Below, in pieces: positions 1 to 64,000 of a stretch of 64,000 nt of DNA (position 1 is the first letter of the stretch; each line of letters begins with the position of its first letter). The position numbers and the translations under genes were made by a program. A model generated the notes under the pieces. It saw only the letters and a program-made list of their open reading frames with translations, made no database searches and was not told the origin of the DNA. The DNA lies in NCBI RefSeq assembly GCF_018139145.2, contig NC_059479.1:2356001-2420000 (forward strand), given 5' to 3'. Source of the DNA: Gymnogyps californianus (taxonomy: Eukaryota; Chordata; Aves; Accipitriformes; Cathartidae).

Positions 1-611
1 TTTAACACGGGATACGAAAAGGTCACCTGCAATATACAACACTGCTACAGCACAGTAGTATGGACTTGACAAAGGCTTCAGGGTTTCAGCCAACGCTCAT
101 TCAATGCCTACCTCAGTGGAAAGTCTGATTAACATGTCCCAGAGACAAAATACCACAGTTTTCAAACGGTGTTTCCCTTCTAATCACAACCACTTAGTCT
201 TGATTATGATAAAAATATTTAAATTTTTTTAAACTTTTTTTCATCTTTGGTTTCAACTTGGTCAATAAGAGGACAAGGTTTTGGGGTGGGGATTCTTTTG
301 GTTTCCTTTGATTTTTGTAACTCCTGAAGGAATTGTAATCCTCAAGCAGTTTAAGAGCAATCAAGCTTTTCGATCTGGAGAAATTTTAAAGGACCTCACT
401 GAAGTGCATGTGGCATCATGTACATGCCACACTTCAGACAAGAGACCACAGAACTGTAAGAAGTAAGGTAAATTCAATTCTTTAGTATGGTTTGGGAATA
501 TAGTGTAATGCTAGACTGAGGCAAGAATATCATAAGCATCAGACGGAAGCAACATCTTTCATTTCTAGTGAAACCAGTCATTCAAAGACCAGAATATTTG
601 TTATTTCTCAC
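1..611 (-). other. Partial intron 39 of BRWD3
   Basis: AT-rich intronic sequence after the exon 39 donor. No further exon with family similarity is visible, so the remaining C-terminal exons lie beyond the left edge. Confidence 0.75.
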
Positions 612-55973
<55,362 letters not shown>

Positions 55974-56036
55974 CCTCCTCAGGAGGCCCGAGGGGGAGGG
56001 GAGGTGGCGGATCGCGCCCCGGGGAGACGCCGCTCA

Positions 56037-56122
56037 CTACTGCGGCCGAGCCCCCATGGAGGAGCCCCGCTGCCCGTCCGCGGCGCTGGCCCCGGTCCGG
56101 CTCCCGCCCGGGCTCATCGCAT
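56037..56122 (-). promoter_or_regulatory. Two overlapping upstream ORFs in the presumed BRWD3 leader
   Basis: A minimal uORF, ATG-CGA-TGA (56122-56114), overlaps the ATG of a 26-codon uORF (56117-56037) that ends about 64 bases before the BRWD3 start. They matter only if transcription starts upstream of 56122, which is plausible but unproven. Confidence 0.45.
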
Positions 56123-56291
56123 CGCCGTTCGCCCCATAGATATCCCGGCCCGAGAGGCAGCCGCCGAGCGGGGTGCAGGGCGCGCCGCCCGCCGCACGGG
56201 GGCGGTGCGCGGCTTCGCGCGAGGGGGAAGCGGCGCCGGGAGGCGCGGGGAGGGGACGGGGCGGAAGCGCCCGGCCGGAAGGGAGGGGCGG

Positions 56292-56298
56292 TGACGCA
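56292..56298 (+). promoter_or_regulatory. CRE/ATF-like half site
   Basis: TGACGCA about 30 bp from the ETS motif. One-base departure from the palindromic CRE. Confidence 0.45.
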
Positions 56299-56327
56299 CC
56301 GGGGGCGGTGCTCACGCGTCAGGCGAC

Positions 56328-56335
56328 ACTTCCGG
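56328..56335 (-). promoter_or_regulatory. ETS/GABP-type motif
   Basis: CCGGAAGT on the minus strand, a consensus ETS site about 355 bp upstream of the BRWD3 ATG. Confidence 0.6.
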
Positions 56336-56599
56336 CCGGCGGCTCGGGGTAGTCGGTGGTGGTGGTGGCGGCGGCTGGGCCGCGCCCCGCCCGGGCCTTG
56401 TGGCCTCCCCGCCGGGGCCGCCGTGACGGGACGGGGGAGAGCCTGGCTGCCCCGCAGCGCCGTCCGCCCGTGCCTTAGGGGCCTGGCCGCCGTCCCCATG
56501 GGGAGCCCTCCCGGCCTCAGCCCTCCCGGCCTCTGCGTCGGAGCTGCAGGGCCTCGAGGCGGCCTCCTGCCCGGCAGCGGCTGGGAAACGGAGACCGGC

Positions 56600-59500
56600 G
56601 GAGGCCCGGAAAATAATTAGTTTTTAAAAGAAAGCGCGGGGATTCTGGAAGCTTTAGCTTCTTGTCAGGCGGGGAGGGGCACGGAGCCCACGCGTGTTTC
56701 CTGGAGGGGGACACGCAGGGGAGGACTGCGTGGGTGGAAAGGTGAAGGCGGAGAGCTGACAGGCCTCGCTGGCTCCCGTTAAGGAAGGCCTAGCTGTAGG
56801 AAAAGGTCTGAGGAGGCATTATTAGGTACGGAACAGCTGTATGGGGATGTACTGGGGCTACAGAAAAATACGTTTCTTTGGGTGCGTTCATTAAATTGTT
56901 TAATCCACCTTAAACATAGACAAAGGTGCTCAAGAGACAAGTGTTGACATGGATGCCTGGTGTTGGGCAACTTGAGAAGTGTCTCGCTATTTAAAGGAGC
57001 CGTTGTGCATCTCAGTGAGGTGGGCTGTTAGCGGCGTGTCCTCGCCGCGGCACATACAGTCAGCGATACGCCCCGAGGGGCATGGTCCTGCCAGCGTTAC
57101 AGAATGGAGGGCTTTGGGTGGCTTCAGGAGCCACCAAATGAAAATGGTTTGCTCGCAGTGTCCAGGAAATGAAAATATGATTGGTGTGGCACCTGTTCTC
57201 TTCAAGGAAAAAAGGGTTCAATATCAGTCACTGTAGATATTCTTAAGGGAAACAAATAATTTTTCCATGGGAAGCATCCTGTCAAAGCTCCAGAAATTTA
57301 TGTCACTTTAGCAATAAGTTGCTAAAACGTATTAAGTGAATTGACAGCCTTCTTCAGTGTAAAATTGTGTTTTGCCACCATAAATACTTGGCATTTGGTA
57401 TTAGAACTCCCCGAGCCTTGGCAGTGTACCAATCACTGTCATAACTGGAAAATAAAAAAAGACAACTCATCTTCATGCTTTGAATACCAAGAGCTGAATC
57501 ATCATAAATCGATGCTGTTGAAACATTAAGAATAAATTCATTTTTAGCATATATTTATAGCATCTACTCATGACTAGGCTTTCTGTGCAGTGCTGTTTCA
57601 GAGTTGTTGCTGCTGTTACCGTCAGGATGCAGGCCTTCCTCCTGGCAGCCTCTTCTCAGGATGCTTCAAGGTACCCGACCACGCGACAGCAGCTCTCTGG
57701 AGAAGGAGACTGGTACTTGACGTTCCGCTGCTCCGCATAATTCACCTGTATTCCCCTACCCCTTCATACGGCTGTGGAAGTTGTTTATTTTGTGCCAGGA
57801 GCTCGCATTAACTGGATGATATGTAGACCTCATTTCTTCTTCGTCCTTTAAAGTCCTCAAGCTGCTAATGAGAGTTTAAATATATATAAAAAAATCGCTT
57901 ACCGTGGTAGCTCTTGGAATCTTTTTTAAGGCAGGTTCATTGATCAGCTCATCACCAGCAGAGACGTGAGGTGCCACCTTAGCGAGCTGCAAACCTCGGT
58001 TCTAGTGGCTTTTCGATAGTAACAACTCTCCCACCTTTCCAGCATTACACCAGAGCCTCTGAAGTTACAGCACGGGTGCTTCCTGTGAGTAAGAGAGTGT
58101 AAAACTGCAGTTCTCAAAATAAATTACCAGCTAGGAAAAGAGCATGCTGATATTCACTATCCTTAGAGGTAATGTTTCTCCCACCTGTCTTCAGAGCTGA
58201 GAATTGCAAGCTCATCTTTTTATGCATGACGGGAATGCAAAGAAAAAAACACGGATGATGTTTTATAATATGCCCTGAAAGTACATATCAGTCTTTCTGA
58301 GCTAAATAGAATTCTATGTCAAGAGAAAACACACCACCGTAAATATTGTATAGCACCACGTCCTGGTGCGTTCTAGTGCTAACAGTTGCCTAATATATTT
58401 CTTTACGAATGTGACGTGTTTCCTTGGCACCTTTTGGTCGGTGCCTTACTGAACCTCTCTACTCATGATTTGCTTTTATTTGAGCTTGGGGGTGGCAGCA
58501 CACGAAGCTGCACCACCACAATAGGCAGGATTATTCTTTTAGGGCCTAGCTAGTGCTGGTGGGAATTTCTGCAGTAACTAAAATGGGCTCGCAAATGGAA
58601 AGCCTGGGATAGAAAATGCTCCCGAAGTAAGCTCATCTGTCCCTCGCTTGTGTCTTTCCCACACTATTCCGACTGGAAGCCTCGCCCCATGCTGTTTGCC
58701 TAAGTGCTTATGAATACATGACCTCGCAGCTCAGCGCTCAGAAGTGCTCCGTGTTGCACCCTCATCGCAGCTCGGATGGATTCATGCGTCGACGAGAGGA
58801 GGAGCGCATTAGTAATCCCCCAGCTATTTGTTATGTATGTGTTGCAGAGTACAGGTACGCAGGCTACGACATCCTGCATTCGGGTCAAGTACAAACAGAG
58901 CGTTAGTCATGCCCGAAACAGCCGTTGCGTAACTCTTCCCTTGGCCAGGCTCCGTCAGCGCGATCGTGGCTGTGGTTTATGCTCTGCAGTGACTCCCGAG
59001 CCTCTTCCCATGTTGCTGGTTCCCTGGCACCTCTGCTTCCTATCATTAACATTGTCCCAGTTGCTTTATTATTCCCTAAGGCTGCTATAAGGACTGTGAT
59101 CGATACCTCTTCCCACTTCTCCTGGGTTTTCCCCTTAAGGAGTCATCTGTCTGGTGAGTAATGCCCATCCTCAAGCGTAGCTTTCATTCCCCGGGAGCTC
59201 CGTTTCCACAGCACACTGCAGCTCCACGCAGATCTTGCAGCTCCGTGACTCATCTCTTTCTGGATCGTCTGCATCCAAGAAGCACCATGCTGGGGGATGA
59301 TAGTAAATCTCCTAGTGAAAGCAAGATTTTATGGTTGTGCTTATTCATCTTTCTCCAAAGCAGAACTCTATTGTGTAAATGCCAGCAGAAGCAGTGGCAC
59401 CGAGTAGCGAAGAAGAACGTCCTGACTGCTGTGGTAATTTTGCTAATGAACAACAGAGGTATTCAGAAGCAGAGATGCTTTAAGGAAGAAGCTGGATTGT

Positions 59501-62500
59501 AGCAGTTTCTTTCCATACTGCTCTTTAAAAAATAAATAAAAATGAAAGCCTTTAAAGGATTTTAGGAGTAGAAACCGGTAATATTCAAATACCCGTCGCT
59601 TCCACCCGTTTGGTATTGTAGAAACCTCTCGGCACTTAACGATAAGCCATTTCTCAGCTTTTTGCCTCTTTCTGGTTCACCCAGGGCTGCGCTACTGCTT
59701 GCGCTCGGGGCACTTCTCGTACCTCGGTCACTGGCAGCCCGTACCTCCTCTGCAAAGTGGTCCGTCACATCCCGTAGCTGTAGTTGGGAGTTAATGCAAG
59801 CCAGCAGAGTTCACCCCCGTTTAATTTGACTACAAAATTAAATGAACTTCCCCATAGTCAGCTGGTAACAGCAGGTAAATGTGTCTCTCTCTTACTTTAT
59901 TTATCATTATACTCTCCTGATGAGTCAAATTGTGACTTCTGCTTTAACATAGCGTGGAAACGTGATTGCAGTTTTTCACAACCAGACGGAAATGTACAGT
60001 TGCAAATCAAAAAAAGAAAGTGTAGAGTGGAATCGTGCAGGTGTGCTGGGTTGTACCTGGATTGTACATTACCTTTTCAGTAAATGTAGATGGGAATGTG
60101 TATGTCTGAATCCATTTGGATTTAAACACTAGAGCAAGCTGAGCCTTTTCAGCTTTTTTTTTTTGAGTATTTTCCATGCACATTTCTATGTACATCCTGC
60201 TCATCTTGGGCCTTTCATATGCAGCTAAATGGTAAACAAGGATAGTAATTGTTGCAGAAATTAAATCCAAAGGTTTGTTTAACTGATACAAAAATAAGTG
60301 CTACGTAGAAGGAACTTAGGAATTGGTGCCTTGTACTATGCAGTTGTAAGCAAATATGGATATTGAAAAGTCAAGGTTTACTTTAAGATGATCTCTAAAT
60401 GCAGCAACCTCAAAATTAAGTTTTGGTATCATAGCTTATTTATTCTAAAAAAAAATATGAGGTGCAAAATAATTAGCAATAATGACAGTCATGGGTTTTG
60501 CTGGAGTGCAGAGGTCCTGTGTGCAAATCAACGTCCTGTCTTGCAGCACAAACCTCCAAATTTCCACTCCTTCATACAGTTTTCTCCCTTGATAAGAGCT
60601 GTTAAATAATAATTAAATAGCTGTTAGATATTATACAAGATCTGCTCTAGGTTTCTTTCTATTTTTAAAAATTGAATATTTAATTTCCCTGCTGCATCAT
60701 ACCAATCGTTCCTCTAGATGGTGCCCGATACCCGAGAGTTGGGTGTAATACTATCCCATATGAAAGGCGATTGAGAAATAGTCAGGACGCCACTCTCCTT
60801 TGTTTCTAAATTCTATCTTATAATAGTTCACCGAAGTTGATAGATTACTTGTTCTGCATGATGTAAATATGGTGTTTCTTCCTCTTGAGAATCTTAAAAT
60901 CCATTCACTACAGCCTGAAATGCCACCTGCCTGCAACAGTGTCATCTGTTACTCCGTGGACCGATCCATATCTCATATTTCTTATGGCAGCCATTAACTG
61001 CTGTTAGCTGTTGATCGGCTAGACGGTGTGTACATCACTGCTGCAATTGTGGGAACTTACTATTTGCCTAGTTTTCAAATAAATTAATTCTCTCGGAATA
61101 TTATGCAAACATTTATCTGTGTCTCTATTTTACATAGAAATGCAAAATTTCAAATACGGATGAAATGCATATGAAAATGGGCAACCGTGATCTATACGCT
61201 CATAGCTCTGTAAGCAGAAGGACCAGGTAAATAATGTCAGTATTCCAGCATATATTCAGCATCACTGAATTTCAACATTGTACCTGAAAGTGCTTGTAAC
61301 CCCGCAAGTTTTATAAGCAGGAAAATTACTGTTTGTTGTCAGCGACAAGGTAGTTTTTGCTTTTGTTGGTATTACAGTTGCAGTCGGCTACATCCCTGTC
61401 TAAGGGCCTGATCCTGACCCTGTGTCCCCAGGAGCCCCCGGCTGGGATCGAGCACCCCGTCCCCAACCTTCCCAGCTGCCTAACGCAGCCCTGCTCCCGC
61501 GACGGCCACCGCCGCTGCCTCTCTGGGGGGTCACAGTGCTCAAAGGGGCTCTCGCCCCAGAAATGCCACCGGATATTTCCTGGTGGGGCTAATTCATCAA
61601 CTTCAAATCTTGCTAAATGTTTTTAAATAATCCTTTCATATTTGGTTTGTGATTTTGGGGGGGGTTTAGGGCCCGATCCTGCATTTTTGACTTCTCCTGG
61701 AAGTGCCCGGGAGCCTTACAGCCTGGGCACGCAGTGTCCGACTGTGACTGGGAACTCATCACCTCTCTCCCCGCGTAGCTGGACATGCGAATTTTACTGG
61801 AACTCCCTCAGCTAAGTATATCGTTTAAACAGAATTATGTCCCTGTGTATCCCATACCCTTTCTCTGTTAAGTTGTGAGGATTTTTATGTGTTTTAATTC
61901 TGTTTGTCAGTTTTACAAAAATATTAGCTATTTTTGTGAAGGAGGGCACAGGGTTCGCAAGAGTTTTTAAAAGTGCTGCTTTTTTGAAATAAAAAGTTTA
62001 AAAACGGTTTGAGGTATTTTTTATATTTATTGATATTGATGCCTGTAAACTTTCACGGCAACAATATCTATAACTTGTAGACATTGTAAATAAGCTCGTT
62101 AATACTTTTTAAATACGGTCTTATAAAAAATAGAAATTAAATATGAATTACTGCATGAGGTGATGGATTAGAAAACTGTCTTGTATAAGTTTGCCCACAG
62201 GAGTGTGAGTTTATAATGAACTTTCTAAGTCACTAATAAAACTAATGCTCCAGTTTGACGATGAGGAAAACAAAACAGGCTCTGTGAGCCACACAGTAAC
62301 ACCAAGATAACAAAACCAAAACCAAATGAAGGAGAAGTCATCCCCCTTCAGCGTGCTCTTTATGTACCCCTGTCATATTCTCTTTCAGGCATCTCTTCCA
62401 AATAAGAAAGCCCTACTCTCTTTAACCCCACAAGGTGATTTTTGCAGACCACTACTCCCTCCCCTTGTGTTTTTCCACCCTTTCTGGGTATCCATCCTGT

Positions 62501-64000
62501 GAAGAGAGGGCTGAAACACGTGGGCGCACCACGGGCTCGTGCAGCGCCATAACAACGCTTGTTTTTATTTGTTCTCCGTGTCCTCCCTAATAATTCCTTA
62601 TGGTCTGTTTGCCTTCCAGCTGCCTCTCGGCGCTGTGCGTAGCTCTATGAAAATGTCAGTGCAGCGGTGCCAAGATCTCCTCAGCGAGCGATAGTAGATT
62701 GGGGCCCGTTCCTGTGTGTTTGTAGTGATTTGCATGGTTTTGCCTCCATCAAAGTTTAGTTTCATTTGTCGTTCTAGTCCTTAAAGCTCAGGCCTGATTT
62801 AGACAAGGGCTTTCAAACTAGGGCTAAGTAGTCTGACAATTTCATATTTGAGCACTTTTCTGGAACTCTCAAGATGCTGTCCCGTACAGGAATTTTGTTC
62901 CCATTATTTTTATTTATTCGGTTTAAAGTACCTTCTAGTGATCTTCAGTTTGAGATGACTTCTCCATCTTATACCTCATAAAGAAAGGCTTTAACATGGA
63001 ACCTCCGTAAATTCCTCTGTAGTAAACAGTGACCCACATATTTCATTTAGTTCTCGTACTTCCGTCATTTAGTGGACATACACATTCTCCTGTAGCCTTC
63101 CAGCTTCTTATCTTTGGGAAAAGTCTTTCCTCCGATATCCGCAGGAGTTCAGTTTTCAGAATCTCCCTTTTTTTATTTTTTTGGCCTTAACTTATTAGGG
63201 CCTGCCAGAGATATGTTTCCTCTGTCATCTCCATGTGGAGATGACTTACATTCTTGGAAGGTCCCTTAAAGATTTTCTTGATAGAAGGACTAATTTAATT
63301 TAATCTCTGGTGAAGTGTTTTTCAACACCTGCAAGTACTTGCCCTTTTGGCTGTTCCCTTTCGTTTCTTTTACACCAATAAAAGAGCTTTTCTTTAGCGT
63401 TTGTGAAGTCCTCGAGTTCTGTGTGGCTGAGTGCTGGGCTGGTATCTGATGGGAAAGAACAGGCAAGGCCAGTAGACGTGAGGTGAAGCTGTGAAGGCAA
63501 ATGGTGGCCATAAAGACAGAATTCTGTCATCGGTCTTTATTTTCCCGAGGTGTTTCGTTCTTATCGCTGGATTATAATGAGATAAGCGTGGAAGGCAATT
63601 GCACAGACTGTAGAGGTGAAAAAAAGCATCTCCTGTTTATTCTCCACATTCTCCATTAAGTCTAAAGGATCCTGCCATTTCCCTGTTGAGGATCCTCTTC
63701 TCTCCCTGTGTTTTCCGATGCCTCTCTGGACACCTTTCTCTCTTCTGTTTCTGTGGCAGTCTAGTAGATCTCAGTTGCTTAATTTTTTTTCTTTTTTCCT
63801 TTCTTTGCTCCTTTCTCCTGTTTGGGTGACTTAGTTTGCTACAGGTAACATCTTTCAGACCTTGACCTTTTTTCCAAACCCTTCTTCCCATCGTGACTTT
63901 GTTGCTGCTGCCTATCGACTATACCAGCCCCCCAGGCTCTTATATTTGTGCTTGTTGTCTTTGCTATGCCTCTTTCCGAGGTGCTTCTAGAACGGCCGAG
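56600..64000. other. Upstream intergenic flank, no gene recognised
   Basis: About 7.4 kb of mostly AT-rich sequence with a local GC-rich patch near 61420-61600. ORFs up to 113 codons show no family resemblance or plausible splicing. A T/A-rich stretch near 61850-62160 has 3'-UTR-like texture with an AATAAA (61988-61993). No tRNA, rRNA or identifiable transposon seen. Confidence 0.6.

Larger units (their letters stand above)
55974..56400 (-). promoter_or_regulatory. BRWD3 core promoter and 5' leader (TATA-less)
   Basis: Sequence directly upstream of the ATG, with no TATA box. It has an ETS/GABP-type site CCGGAAGT (minus strand, 56328-56335), additional GGAAG cores near 56261 and 56276, a CRE/ATF-like TGACGCA (56292-56298) and GC boxes. 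This is typical of a broadly expressed CpG-island promoter. The transcription start itself cannot be fixed from sequence. Confidence 0.75.

Noticed and set aside
59161..59502. 113-codon plus-strand ORF in the upstream flank
   Set aside because: No family resemblance and no supporting splice or promoter structure.

Overview
The window is vertebrate nuclear DNA, almost certainly from a bird. It is one large intron-rich gene on the minus strand plus about 7.6 kb of upstream flank. The bird call rests on a CR1 LINE 3' fragment (minus strand, about 12942-13250), a solo LTR of a type I recall from bird introns (11515-12133), short introns, and a very GC-rich first-exon cluster.

The gene is BRWD3 (bromodomain and WD repeat domain containing 3). 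I resolved 39 consecutive coding exons by reading the minus strand and joining AG/GT boundaries in phase. They run from the ATG at 55973 down to exon 39 at 612-770, about 1,533 codons. The C-terminal exons (roughly the last 15% of a protein of about 1,800 residues) lie beyond the left edge. Layout: exons 1-4 (55212-55973) sit in a CpG island; intron 4 is 8.8 kb; exons 5-6 encode the N-terminal helical region; exons 7-16 encode the WD40 repeats; exons 17-23 encode a linker and an acidic, serine-rich tract; exons 24-29 encode the conserved region corresponding to the cryptic Tudor fold of PHIP; exons 30-33 encode bromodomain 1; exons 35-37 encode bromodomain 2; exons 37-39 begin the basic/Ser-rich tail. 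By family knowledge the product is a nuclear chromatin reader and a DDB1-CUL4 substrate receptor.

Right of the gene (55974-56400) is a CpG-island promoter with ETS, CRE-like and GC-box motifs and two overlapping upstream ORFs in the presumed leader. From 56.6 kb to 64 kb I recognise no gene. All recognised transposable elements lie in intron 25.

The most notable anomaly is a one-nucleotide frame conflict at the exon 13/exon 14 junction. Every other junction joins in frame with GT-AG borders, but this one does not. It is either a homopolymer sequencing error or a genuine disruptive or non-canonical splice site. I found no novel multi-gene system, CRISPR array, rRNA or tRNA.
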